From positions 1 through 51,044 of the forward strand of contig CAJMRM010000014.1 in the NCBI GenBank assembly GCA_905215775.1: DNA of 51,044 nucleotides, written 5' to 3'. Positions within the stretch are counted from its first letter, which is position 1; the number at the start of each line of letters is the position of its first letter. A program made the position numbers and the translations under genes. Source of the DNA: an uncultured bacterium. GTDB lineage: Bacteria > Bacillota > Clostridia > Lachnospirales > Lachnospiraceae. Below are positions 1-8,460 of this stretch, piece after piece. The notes under the pieces are model-generated. The model made no database searches, was not told the origin of the DNA, and saw only the letters and a list, made by a program, of their open reading frames with translations.

Positions 1-1
1 T

Positions 2-97
2 ATACAAACTGTCATGGGTATTTGTAATGATATAAAAAAGTTGTGGGATGAGGTAACGAATGTGATTCGGGAGTTCTCGGAGTTTGTGGCAGAGTAA
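2..97 (+). CDS. C-terminal tail of a gene cut by the window edge, unknown
   Basis: An open frame enters from the left edge and ends at TAA 95-97, giving a 31-residue tail ending in FSEFVAE. The visible part looks like an amphipathic helix (DIKKLWDEVTNVIREF). There is too little to assign a family. A plausible intrinsic terminator follows five bases after the stop, which supports this being the end of a real transcript. The frame could also be chance, as no start is visible. Confidence 0.35.
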   Translation: MQTVMGICNDIKKLWDEVTNVIREFSEFVAE

Positions 98-101
98 GGC
101 G

Positions 102-146
102 AGGGCAGAAGGCTGCCATTGGGGGCTTGCAGCATTGCTCTTTTTT
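102..146 (+). terminator. Probable intrinsic terminator
   Basis: AGGGCAG (102-108) pairs with TTGCTCT (135-141) using two G-U pairs. An inner GCTGC/GCAGC helix stacks on it, and the hairpin runs straight into T141-T146. It sits just after the stop of the truncated gene at the left edge. Confidence 0.55.
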
Positions 147-220
147 AATCACTTCGGGCTATGTTGTTCATATGATTGGTTGTACAATATTTAACAGAAG
201 AAATTAAATACGATATACGA

Positions 221-252
221 GGGAATATAAAATGAAGGGAATATAAAATGAA
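221..252 (+). repeat. 16-bp tandem duplication over a start region
   Basis: The 16-mer GGGAATATAAAATGAA occurs twice back to back (221-236 and 237-252). The duplication copies both the ribosome binding site and the ATG. The first copy encodes only a four-codon frame (ATG 232, stop TAA 244-246), which ends one base before the functional ATG at 248. Confidence 0.9.
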
Positions 253-775
253 GGGAATATATTCAGACTGTATAAAGTCATTAAAAGAATCAAATTTGTA
301 TGATAGCTTTATATGGATAGCAGAAGCCTCTTGCCAAAAGTATTCTGAATTAAACTGGATTACTGTTCATCCAATGTCAATGAGTGAAGCAGTACAGATT
401 CTTAAAGAGCATACACCAACAAGTAGTAAAGAATTATTAAAAAGCAACGTACAGTGTTTAGCTCGTAAAGGACTGCTGAAATATTCTGACTATAATGTAG
501 AATATATTGATAATTTTGTTGATGATTTACATTCGGAGAACACAAATAAATATCTTGAAAATTTGTGTGAATTTGAAAATAGTATAACAGATGATAGCAA
601 AATTGAACTTAGTCAAAAGGCACAAATATCTGGACTAGAATTGTACAGAGAAATATTAGACGATTTACAAACAGAACAAATTACTAGTCAATTGGAAAAT
701 TCGTTTCAAGAGGTGATTGATCAAAGTGTTCAAGAGTACAAATCTTATGTTGAGGAAACAAAATCTAGTCTTTAA
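248..775 (+). CDS. Hypothetical protein, 175 aa, AT-rich
   Basis: I do not recognise this gene. It encodes a soluble acidic protein with no signal peptide or membrane segment. Residues about 45-85 (SMSEAVQILK through ARKGLLKYSD) have the spacing of a winged-helix-like fold, which is only an impression. The C-terminal half is helical and rich in Glu, Gln and Ser. The start at 248 has an AAGGGA site in the duplicated leader. Codon use is AT-rich, unlike the housekeeping genes further right, which suggests transferred DNA. The next gene starts six bases after the stop, so the two are probably co-transcribed. It lies about 1 kb upstream of a Wadjet operon. Confidence 0.65.
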   Translation: MKGIYSDCIKSLKESNLYDSFIWIAEASCQKYSELNWITVHPMSMSEAVQILKEHTPTSSKELLKSNVQCLARKGLLKYSDYNVEYIDNFVDDLHSENTNKYLENLCEFENSITDDSKIELSQKAQISGLELYREILDDLQTEQITSQLENSFQEVIDQSVQEYKSYVEETKSSL

Positions 776-781
776 AAAAGA

Positions 782-1063
782 GTGAATGATATAGAAAATA
801 GCACTATAAAGAGCATAGAGATTATCTCTGTATTTGCGGCAATAATTGCACTTCTTATTGTGAATATGAGCAGTATAGCCACATTTGCGGAAAAAGGGCT
901 AGGTGTCATATTGCTGATTAATACATCAACAATAGTTTGTATCTTTTTCCTTTTGTTATTTACTAAGGTTATTGTTTGTGGAAAAAATGACTGGAAAGAG
1001 ATACTAAAGTGGATCTTTCTAATCCTAATTTTTATTGCCGCTATGCTGTTTTTAATTGCTTGA
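782..1063 (+). CDS. Small membrane protein, 93 aa, unknown
   Basis: A GTG start (782) six bases after the stop of the 175-aa gene gives a 93-residue protein that is almost entirely hydrophobic. Three membrane helices are visible: about residues 13-31 (IISVFAAIIALLIV), 38-62 (GLGVILLINTSTIVCIFFLLL) and 72-92 (EILKWIFLILIFIAAMLFLI). A short polar N-terminus precedes them. It is AT-rich like its partner. I see no family motif. A soluble gene coupled to a small membrane gene is an arrangement often seen in accessory, defence or toxin loci, but no function can be assigned. Confidence 0.6.
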   Translation: MNDIENSTIKSIEIISVFAAIIALLIVNMSSIATFAEKGLGVILLINTSTIVCIFFLLLFTKVIVCGKNDWKEILKWIFLILIFIAAMLFLIA

Positions 1064-1157
1064 GTTGTTTAAAGAATTATTAAGAAGGGTCTATTGAAAA
1101 AGTAGATGAATAATTTGCTGATGTAACGATGCATCGCGTAATTAGAGATTATTTGAA

Positions 1158-1166
1158 GGGGGGGGG
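1158..1166 (+). other. Run of nine G upstream of a start codon
   Basis: Nine consecutive G residues lie 11 bases before the TTG start at 1178 and occupy the Shine-Dalgarno position. Homopolymer G runs of this length are prone to slippage. Gain or loss of a G would change the spacing between ribosome binding site and start. Confidence 0.8.
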
Positions 1167-1177
1167 CGGACGAAATT

Positions 1178-1546
1178 TTGAAGGTGTTAAATATCAAGGA
1201 AAACCGCAGCCACTACGCGGTCCGATGCCAGGTGCGTCATCCAGATATGCGTGTGACCCGGTGTACCGATCTTCTGATCAAAGGAAATCCCGATGAGGAC
1301 ATGCTGCTACGGGAGCTGGAGCGCAGGAAAGCCTGGGAGAATGCGTTGGAGCCAGATGGAAACTGGAATCTACTATATATCCTGCTGGGCGGTCTGGCCT
1401 TTGCAGCCTGCGTGACCATGTGCGTCCTGAGCCATCCGGCTGTTGCTGTGATGTCCAGTGAGCTTTATTTTCCCTGTATGGGTGCTTCTCTGTCGGCATT
1501 TTGTGTTTTCCTCTATTTTATCATCCGTCAGCGCCGTGGGGAATGA
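1178..1546 (+). CDS. Hypothetical two-helix membrane protein, 122 aa
   Basis: The frame starts at TTG 1178, with GTG 1184 as an alternative, behind a G-rich ribosome binding site. The first ~60 residues are basic and soluble (SHYAVRCQVRHPDMRV). Two membrane helices follow at about residues 66-86 (LYILLGGLAFAACVTMC) and 97-117 (FPCMGASLSAFCVFLYFII). Base composition is GC-rich like the chromosome, unlike the pair before it. It is the nearest open frame upstream of jetA but 270 bases separate them. I do not recognise a family, and it could be a remnant or a Wadjet-neighbour gene. Confidence 0.5.
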   Translation: MKVLNIKENRSHYAVRCQVRHPDMRVTRCTDLLIKGNPDEDMLLRELERRKAWENALEPDGNWNLLYILLGGLAFAACVTMCVLSHPAVAVMSSELYFPCMGASLSAFCVFLYFIIRQRRGE

Positions 1547-1819
1547 GCCGGAGTGCTTGTTCTTGAGTGCAGGAGCGGCGGTCTGACAGGGGAACAGGGG
1601 AGATGGACGGCTGAACGAAAGGAACAGCAGGAAGAATCTGAGCAGGAAGCAGAATAAGAAATGGATCAGAATAAAATCTTGTAACAAGCGAGCTCCTATG
1701 ATAAAATTCTGGTAAAAGAGAAACGTTTCAAAGAGAAAGGGCTTTGCTGCCGGACTGAAGCCATTGCGGAAATAAAATACAAAGAGCTGCGGCAGCGCGG
1801 ACGAAGAGAGGAAGTATAA
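1547..1819 (+). other. Intergenic leader of the Wadjet operon, possible coding remnant
   Basis: No intact gene is visible. Short broken frames with protein-like, charged composition run through it, for example KEQQEESEQEAE followed by stops, and AEIKYKELRQRGRREEV ending at the TAA just before jetA. This may be a decayed small gene. No convincing -35/-10 pair was found by eye. The jetA ribosome binding site (GAGAGGAAG) lies at the right end. Confidence 0.3.
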
Positions 1820-3235
1820 ATGGAAAAGCTATTTCAGATGATACCATCTGGATTTTTCAACTGTCTTTCCAGTGGGAGCAACAGCGGGGTATATTCGGAT
1901 TGTCTTCAGATCATTTATGATCAGTATGACCGGGAGATCTCGTATCGGATCTCCCGAAGCCATATCCGGGATTCACTGGCGGTTTATCTGCTGGAAAATC
2001 ATGTGGATTTTGTCGAAGAGGATGAAAAGGGAACCCGGAAAAACTATAATGATCTGGCAAACGGGATCATACGGAAATTCTGCTCGAAGGAAATTGGCTG
2101 GCTGGAGGAAGAGCATGATGATACGACCTATGAAAAGTATATTATCATGACGGAGCAGGGGATCCTGCTGGCTGAATTTTTACAGCAGCTGAGGGCGCCG
2201 GAGCGTGAGGAATTTTCCAGCTATATCTATAACATTTATAATGTTTTGAAAAATGAGGAGCAGTGGTCGGGAGATCCGTATGTGGAAGGTCTGAGAAATG
2301 TCTATCGGAATGCGAAAATGCTGTCGAAATCCTTGAAGCGCCTTTCCACGTTTATAAAAAAGATCATCGAACGGATGGTGCAGGAGGAGACCCTGGAAAG
2401 CCTGACAGAGAATATTCTGGAGTATTGTGAGGGCAGTTTTATCCGGGAATACGCCAGGCTGACAAAACAGCAGAATATCCATATTTATCGTTCCTTTATC
2501 CGTATAAAGCTGGAAAAGATGCAGAATGATAATGAGCTTTTTGAACTTCTGGTGATCGGCTGTGCGGTGGAGGAGGAACTGGAAGAGGCGGAAGCCAGGG
2601 AATATGTGCTGGACATGATCCAGCGGACCAAGGGCTTCCTGGCAGATGATTACGACCGTATCATGAAAGAGATCAAGCATAAGATCAACATATACCTTCA
2701 GATCGCTGTTGGCCGGGCCAGGTTTTTAAGAAACCGGGAAATGGATGTCCGGGGAAATGTGGAACAGACGCTGCGGTATATAACCGAATCCATGCCAGAG
2801 GTCGGATGGAAGTCAGAGCTGCCGGAAGAGATGGCAGATCTTTTTTTATTGGATAGAAATGAATTTATTGACACGGGCTCCATCCGGTTCCCGCGAAAGG
2901 CGCAGAGCATTCGGAAAGGGACCTTTGCGGAGGCGGAGGAGCTGTCCGAGGAGGATCTTCGGCGGGCCAGGGAAGAGCATGAGAGGGCGGCCTATAATCC
3001 GTATTCAAAAGAAAAAATGAAGGATTATCTGGAGCATGTCATGGGCGGTCAGAAGCAGATACACAGCGATGAGCTGCCGATGGAAAGCAAACGGGATCTG
3101 CTTTGTGCGCTGTCTGCGGCGGCATACGGGCCGGAGAATGGTTATACCATCCAGCTGGAAAACGGATACATGGAAACCAATGGAATGATACTCCGCAGAT
3201 TTCAGATTTCAAAAGAGGAGGATCCATGCAGATAG
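1820..3235 (+). CDS. jetA: Wadjet protein JetA (kleisin-like subunit)
   Basis: This is the first gene of a four-gene Wadjet operon. JetA is the kleisin-like subunit that bridges the heads of the JetC SMC dimer and carries JetB. The 471-residue protein opens with MEKLFQMIPSGFFNCLSSG. It has a winged-helix-like N-terminal part (to about residue 125), a long helical middle and a charged C-terminal part. Length and opening match the JetA family earlier called DUF5716, typical of Firmicutes Wadjet, which I recall as type III; that subtype is from memory. The start has a good GAGGAAG site. The stop overlaps jetB by 10 bases. The system restricts circular plasmids. Confidence 0.88.
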   Translation: MEKLFQMIPSGFFNCLSSGSNSGVYSDCLQIIYDQYDREISYRISRSHIRDSLAVYLLENHVDFVEEDEKGTRKNYNDLANGIIRKFCSKEIGWLEEEHDDTTYEKYIIMTEQGILLAEFLQQLRAPEREEFSSYIYNIYNVLKNEEQWSGDPYVEGLRNVYRNAKMLSKSLKRLSTFIKKIIERMVQEETLESLTENILEYCEGSFIREYARLTKQQNIHIYRSFIRIKLEKMQNDNELFELLVIGCAVEEELEEAEAREYVLDMIQRTKGFLADDYDRIMKEIKHKINIYLQIAVGRARFLRNREMDVRGNVEQTLRYITESMPEVGWKSELPEEMADLFLLDRNEFIDTGSIRFPRKAQSIRKGTFAEAEELSEEDLRRAREEHERAAYNPYSKEKMKDYLEHVMGGQKQIHSDELPMESKRDLLCALSAAAYGPENGYTIQLENGYMETNGMILRRFQISKEEDPCR

Positions 3236-3876
3236 AAGAATTTTGGGAGGCATATACCTCGTCGGAGAAGGATCTGTTTCAGCGCTCCTGCAGGCGGCTG
3301 CTGAAAAATACCTTTATTGTCCGTGATAAGGATGAAGAAAATAAAAAGGCCTATTATTTTATCTCGAAAAAACCGGAGCCATTTTCAGCGTATTTCCGGT
3401 ATATTGGTTTTGACATCGTGGTGGACCGGGAGAATGGGGTCGTAATGCTGAGAAACTGTGCAGATGCCGGGGAAAGCGGAAAGGTCCAGGTGAACCGGCT
3501 GCAGTTAAAAAAGGCCGAAAGCGTGGTATTGTGCTGCCTTTGGACCTTATATGCGGACCGGATCCGTTCAGGAAGCTTATCCCGCGCGATCCTGGTGTCT
3601 ATTACGGAAATACAGTTTGAACTGGAGAAGTATGGCGTTAAGGACCAGATCGATAAAAGTACCATGACCAATATCCTGACCTTATTTTCCCGGTTTAATT
3701 TAATTGAGGTGAATGGAAAGATCGGAGAAAAGGACTGTCTGGTCAGATTATACCCATCGCTGCAGTTTGCGCTGGAATCAGAGGAATTTGGCCGTTTTGC
3801 TGAACTGACGAAAAAGAGAATGCTTGAGAAAACGGGAGAGGCCTCGGGCGAGGAGGATGCAGATGAGTATGAATAG
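3226..3876 (+). CDS. jetB: Wadjet protein JetB (KITE-like subunit)
   Basis: JetB is the small KITE-type (MukE-like) winged-helix subunit that binds the JetA kleisin. The start chosen is ATG 3226 (MQIEEFWEAYTSSEKD), which sits behind GAGGAGG and overlaps the end of jetA by 10 bases. An upstream in-frame start at 3103 would lie deep inside jetA and is unlikely. The 216-residue product matches the usual size of the DUF6063-like JetB partner of this JetA family. The segment around LKKAESVVLCCLWTLYADRI and the following TEIQFELEKYG look like the paired winged helices. The C-terminus is acidic. The gene overlaps jetC by 14 bases, so translation is probably coupled. Confidence 0.85.
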   Translation: MQIEEFWEAYTSSEKDLFQRSCRRLLKNTFIVRDKDEENKKAYYFISKKPEPFSAYFRYIGFDIVVDRENGVVMLRNCADAGESGKVQVNRLQLKKAESVVLCCLWTLYADRIRSGSLSRAILVSITEIQFELEKYGVKDQIDKSTMTNILTLFSRFNLIEVNGKIGEKDCLVRLYPSLQFALESEEFGRFAELTKKRMLEKTGEASGEEDADEYE

Positions 3877-6800
3877 AAAAACAGCCACAAAATTATTGCT
3901 GGTCCAGTGGGCCCGGTTTCAGAATGAATGTATCCGCCTGGAGGGCTCTACGCTGCTTACGGGAGTAAACGGCAGCGGAAAGTCTACGGTCCTGGATGCG
4001 ATGACATATCTGCTGACAGGGAACACACAGTTCAATAAAGCGGCAAAGGACCGGGACCGGACGGTGATCGGCTATGTGCGGGGAGATACCAAAAGCAATG
4101 GCTCAGAGAGGTATTTAAGGACAGGAGAGATCATCAGCTACATTGCCATGGAATTCTGGTCGCCGCTGGATCAGTCGTTTATGGTGATCGGGGTATGCAT
4201 GGAGTCTGACAATGAGATCGCATGCAAGAGCAGCTGGTTCATCTGCCGTGATGCCAGGATCGATGAGATCAATTTTACCTCAATGGAGGGAAGGCGGATC
4301 CGGTTCACTCCGAAAAATGAATTGGAGGTTCGTGGAGAAAGACTTAAGTCTGCCGAATTTCTGGGAAGGGAAAGAGGCGTAGAGCAGGTGCTCCGGGCGC
4401 TGGGACTGCGGTGCGATGCGGCCAAATACCGCTCCAAGCTGCTGAAGATGATGGCGTTTAATCCGGAGAATAATATCGACCAGTTTATCCAGGACTGTGT
4501 GCTGGAGCCGGGGAAGGTGGACTCGTTAAAGGAACTGCGGGAACAGAGGCGCCAGTTTGAGCACATAAAGGAAATGTATGAGAACTTACGAAGCAGTAAA
4601 GCCCAGCTGGAAACCGTGGAACAGCGGACCAGTGAGTATGAGAGAAAGCTGAGGAGCCTGCGTATACGGGAACTGATGCTGCAGTATCAGGAATTAAGGG
4701 AAAAGGAGGAGGAAAAGAAGCAGACGGAGGTGCAGCTGGAGTCTCTGAAGGCGAAAAAGAGCCGTTTGGAGACCCGCCAGAAGGAATTGGATCAGCGGTA
4801 TAAAGAGGCAGGGGAGCGCTGCCGTATTGCAGAAAGTAACGATATTTTCCGGGGAGTCAAGGAAAGTATCCAGGCCCTGGAGCGGCAGATCGAAAAGCTC
4901 AGCGAGGAAAAAGAAAAACAGGAGGGCGATCTGGCGGCCCTGAAAAAGCTGCAGTCCCAGATACTGGGATTATTGAAATGGGCAGATTCGTTTTTTGAAA
5001 TAGAGGAGAAGGACCGGAACTGCTTTAGCCATTTGTCGGAAAGCGGGTGGCAGATGGAGGAGAAGCTCCGCTCCTGCCTGAAGCTTAAAGAGCAGATGCA
5101 GGGACAGAAGCAGATTTTCTGGGAGGAGGAGATCCACTGCGCAGACCGGATCCATGAACTGGACCAGGAGCTGGATGAGCTGGAAACGGAGATCAAGCAG
5201 TTAAGAGCCAACCAGATGGTATTTCCCAAAAATGCAGAAGCGGCCAAACGGATCATTTCTGAAGAATTGAAGCAGCAGGGGATCCAGACCGATGTGCGGT
5301 TATTTGCGGAGCTGGTCCAGGAGGTCAGGGACGCACAGTGGAGAACGGCCATTGAGACGTTTCTTGGACGAAAACGTTTTTTTATCATTGTGGATGGAAA
5401 ATACTGTCATAAAGCCATGGAGATCCTTGAACAAAGGAGGCTCTACGGCGTTCATGTGGTGATCACGGACAAGCTTCCGGAGACGGCGGTAAGCGCGGGA
5501 TCTGCAGCGGAGATGCTGGTGGTCCCTAATTTGTATGCAAGAAGATACGCCAATTATCTGCTGAACGGGATCCACCTATGCGATTCCCTGGAGGAACTCC
5601 ATGAGTATCCCAAAGGCGGTCTGATGAAAAACGGTATGCTGGCAAAGAGCTACGCGGTGTCGAATATGGACATGGACAAAACAGAGCTCTGTCTGGGCGG
5701 AGACGCCATAAAGCTTCAGCTGAACCGGAAGGAGGAAGCTAAAAGGCAGAAGCAGGAGGAGCGCCGGAGAAACCAGAAACACAGGGAACAGAGCCGGGGA
5801 TACAGAAATGAGATCGAGAGTGTGGACTGGGAGCTCCAGCATTATGATTTCGATGCGGCAAGGGCCCTGGAGGTGACCGTGGAACGGAAGGCCAGGCTCC
5901 AGCAGGATATTGACAAGATGCAGAGCAATCCGGATTTTCTGGCGGTGATGCAGGAGCAGCAGGATGCGGAGCGGGAGTATGAAGCTCTGGGCGGAGCGGT
6001 AAAGGTAATTTCCCGGGATATCGGAGGCTGCGGGAAAGAGCTGGAACAGAAAGAAGCCTTATTGAAGCTGATCTCAGATGAGATCGATCAGCTGAACCAG
6101 GATTATGAGCATCAGTGCATGCAGCATCTGGAACTAAAACGTCCGATGCTGGAAGAGTATGAAAAGCTTTTAAAGGGAAAGTCCGGAACCTGGCGAGCAA
6201 TCACGAAAAAGACGGTTATAAATTTAAGAGGCGAGGTGGATGCCTGCGTCAAGCAGATGGAGAACGCGCAGATCGGGTACTGCAAGCTGGCGGAGATCGA
6301 TATAAATAAGCGCGGAACCGGCTATATCCCGTTTTATCGCGATGAGTACAGAAATATTGCCAACATTAAGATCGAGGAAGCGCATAATAAGCTGGAGGAG
6401 CAGGGGAAAAAGCTGGAAAGCGCCTTTATGAATGACTTTGTAGCGGAGATCAATGAAACGATCCGAACGGCGCGGGAGGAGATCGAGGGGATCAACCGGG
6501 AGTTAAAGCGGATCCCGTTTGGCAGTGATACCTACCGGTTTATTATGACAGAGAAAGCGGACCGCAGTATATTTTTCAGGATCTGCAAAAAACTGGAGCA
6601 GTATATGAATTCTCCGGAGGTGTATATGAACTCGGCGCGGGATGACGAGGAGATGGAGCATGATATCCAGGAATTCATGAGCGTAATCCTGGAAGAAGAG
6701 GATGAAACGGAATATACGGATTACCGGAAATATTTTACGTATGATATGAAGATCCTCAGCAGGCAGGGAAATCAGGAGATCGAGGCCGACCTGTCGAAAA

Positions 6801-7120
6801 AGCAGGGGTCTGCGAGCAACGGAGAAAAGCAGACGCCGTATTTTATCATCCTGGCGGCAAGCCTGCTCCAATATTATCCGAAGCAGACCTGCTGTGCGAG
6901 GCTGGCATTTATCGACGAGGCCTTTTCCGCTTTGTCGCGGGAGAGGATCGAGCAGATGGTAAAATATTTTGAAGAAAACCAGTTTCAGGTGTTTTATGCA
7001 GCGCCGCCGGAGAAGATCAGCAGCATTGGGGCTTTTATTGAATCAACGGTCAGCTTAGTAACATCGGGACGCTACACACATGCGGTGGAAGGGCTGGTGA
7101 GGGAAAGCTATGGGGTATAA
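3863..7120 (+). CDS. jetC: Wadjet protein JetC (SMC-like ATPase)
   Basis: JetC is the motor ATPase of Wadjet, an SMC/MukB-like protein thought to extrude DNA loops and detect small circles. I chose ATG 3863 because AGGAGG (3851-3856) lies six bases before it; it gives 1085 residues. Walker A is GVNGSGKS at residues 34-41. Long coiled coils rich in Glu, Lys and Arg run from about 235 to 500 and 650 to 900, with a hinge-like segment between them. The ABC signature equivalent is SASNGEKQ (from 983), and Walker B is LAFIDEA with D1018 and E1019. All ATPase motifs look intact. It overlaps jetD by 11 bases. Confidence 0.92.
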   Translation: MSMNRKTATKLLLVQWARFQNECIRLEGSTLLTGVNGSGKSTVLDAMTYLLTGNTQFNKAAKDRDRTVIGYVRGDTKSNGSERYLRTGEIISYIAMEFWSPLDQSFMVIGVCMESDNEIACKSSWFICRDARIDEINFTSMEGRRIRFTPKNELEVRGERLKSAEFLGRERGVEQVLRALGLRCDAAKYRSKLLKMMAFNPENNIDQFIQDCVLEPGKVDSLKELREQRRQFEHIKEMYENLRSSKAQLETVEQRTSEYERKLRSLRIRELMLQYQELREKEEEKKQTEVQLESLKAKKSRLETRQKELDQRYKEAGERCRIAESNDIFRGVKESIQALERQIEKLSEEKEKQEGDLAALKKLQSQILGLLKWADSFFEIEEKDRNCFSHLSESGWQMEEKLRSCLKLKEQMQGQKQIFWEEEIHCADRIHELDQELDELETEIKQLRANQMVFPKNAEAAKRIISEELKQQGIQTDVRLFAELVQEVRDAQWRTAIETFLGRKRFFIIVDGKYCHKAMEILEQRRLYGVHVVITDKLPETAVSAGSAAEMLVVPNLYARRYANYLLNGIHLCDSLEELHEYPKGGLMKNGMLAKSYAVSNMDMDKTELCLGGDAIKLQLNRKEEAKRQKQEERRRNQKHREQSRGYRNEIESVDWELQHYDFDAARALEVTVERKARLQQDIDKMQSNPDFLAVMQEQQDAEREYEALGGAVKVISRDIGGCGKELEQKEALLKLISDEIDQLNQDYEHQCMQHLELKRPMLEEYEKLLKGKSGTWRAITKKTVINLRGEVDACVKQMENAQIGYCKLAEIDINKRGTGYIPFYRDEYRNIANIKIEEAHNKLEEQGKKLESAFMNDFVAEINETIRTAREEIEGINRELKRIPFGSDTYRFIMTEKADRSIFFRICKKLEQYMNSPEVYMNSARDDEEMEHDIQEFMSVILEEEDETEYTDYRKYFTYDMKILSRQGNQEIEADLSKKQGSASNGEKQTPYFIILAASLLQYYPKQTCCARLAFIDEAFSALSRERIEQMVKYFEENQFQVFYAAPPEKISSIGAFIESTVSLVTSGRYTHAVEGLVRESYGV

Positions 7121-8348
7121 TGCAGTCCAGAAGCAGGTGCTGGAAGCACTCCTGGATCAATACGAAGGGAGCAAAACGTATCAGGGAGAGAATAAGGTGA
7201 CCCAGAGCTTTCAGATTCCGCCGGAAAAAGTATTTCGGGAGTATGTCTCCGATTACGCCGATGTGGATCAGATCCGTGATTTTGAAAACCAGATGCGGGA
7301 ACTGGAGAACCATGGTCTGATAAGGATAAAATACGGGGATGGAGAGATCAAAAGGCTGACGGCGAATCCGGAATGCTGGAGGATGTATTATGAGATCCTG
7401 CAGAGACAGGACAGGTCCCTTCTGCAGCACAGACAGATCGGTCTGTATCAGCGGTATCTGGGCGTGAGTCCGCTTCTGGATCAATTCTGCCGGGAGCAGA
7501 TTACCCGCCTGCAGCTTAATAAAAAGCCGGTCTATGAGGAAAAGGAGGCGGAAGCCGTATTGGAGCTCTGCAGATTCATCCTGCAGAACCGGCAGGACAT
7601 ACTGGAGAGAGAGTTGTCGGTGGCAGTTCTGGGAGACAGTAAGCAGTGGGAGAGAAGGTACCGGTCAAAGGTCTGCAGGCTGCTGAAAAAATACGGGGAT
7701 TACGAAACGCTGCTGCTGGGAATATCCGATGGGATGGACAAGGAGGACATGCGCGAGGCGGAAAGGATCCTTTTGGCGGAACACCAGATATACTCAAATC
7801 CGTCGTACGTATATTTTAAGGGAAACGCAGAATTCTATTTTTATAATGGACAGCGCGTACAGACGGATCCCTCTATGCCCATGGCATTTTCCTCTGAAAC
7901 GCTGAAGAATCTGAAAACACTGTATATCAGAGAGGAACATGTGGTAACCGTAGAAAACCTGACCTCATTTAACCGGATGCATATGGACCGGGCGTTTCTG
8001 ATCTTCCTGAGCGGATACCATAATTCTGTAAAGCAGACGTTCATAAAACAGATCGCAGGGGATAACCCGGGAAAGCGGTGGAGTCATTTTGGGGATATCG
8101 ATCCGGATGGTTTTTATATCGTGGAGAACCTGATCCGTGGCACCGGGCTTGATTTTCATACGGTTTATATGGATACGGATACCTTGAAAAAATATGATGC
8201 ATATGCAAAGCCGTTGGAGGCGCACGACAGGAGAAAAGCAGAAAATCTGCTGGAGGCCGGGCGGTACGCCGATGTAATGAGCTATATGCTGGAAAAAGGG
8301 AAAAAGCTGGAGCAGGAGATCGTCAGCTGGATGGAGTGGAAGAGATAG
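7110..8348 (+). CDS. jetD: Wadjet protein JetD (Toprim-like nuclease)
   Basis: JetD is the nuclease that cuts the trapped plasmid. The 412-residue protein has an N-terminal DNA-binding arm and a C-terminal Toprim/topoisomerase-VI-like domain of the DUF2220 type. The metal-binding residues are visible: Glu282 in VVTVENLTSF, and Asp329 and Asp331 in HFGDIDPDGFY. These correspond to the E and DxD motifs of Toprim enzymes. The ATG at 7110 lies behind GAGGGAAAG inside the end of jetC. No clear T-rich terminator follows; palindromic repeats begin about 110 bases after the stop. It appears fully intact. Confidence 0.9.
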   Translation: MGYNAVQKQVLEALLDQYEGSKTYQGENKVTQSFQIPPEKVFREYVSDYADVDQIRDFENQMRELENHGLIRIKYGDGEIKRLTANPECWRMYYEILQRQDRSLLQHRQIGLYQRYLGVSPLLDQFCREQITRLQLNKKPVYEEKEAEAVLELCRFILQNRQDILERELSVAVLGDSKQWERRYRSKVCRLLKKYGDYETLLLGISDGMDKEDMREAERILLAEHQIYSNPSYVYFKGNAEFYFYNGQRVQTDPSMPMAFSSETLKNLKTLYIREEHVVTVENLTSFNRMHMDRAFLIFLSGYHNSVKQTFIKQIAGDNPGKRWSHFGDIDPDGFYIVENLIRGTGLDFHTVYMDTDTLKKYDAYAKPLEAHDRRKAENLLEAGRYADVMSYMLEKGKKLEQEIVSWMEWKR

Positions 8349-8460
8349 GGAGCAAAGCGTCAGACGCAGGTGTTCGATACGCGGCGCCGCCTTCGCGGCC
8401 CCCGGCAGCAGAACGAAGTGGATCCCCAGACAAAACTTAGCAAAATTTTAACATGGAAGT
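8349..8460 (+). other. Short spacer after jetD, small GC hairpins
   Basis: No gene is visible. GCGTC-A-GACGC and GCCGC-CTTC-GCGGC can form small hairpins but neither is followed by a T run, so neither is a convincing terminator. The stretch ends AT-rich just before the palindromic repeats. Confidence 0.4.

Noticed and set aside
1..8348. Integrative element with attachment sites around Wadjet
   Set aside because: Composition shift suggests transfer, but no integrase, transposase, tRNA edge or matching direct repeats were found in the window.
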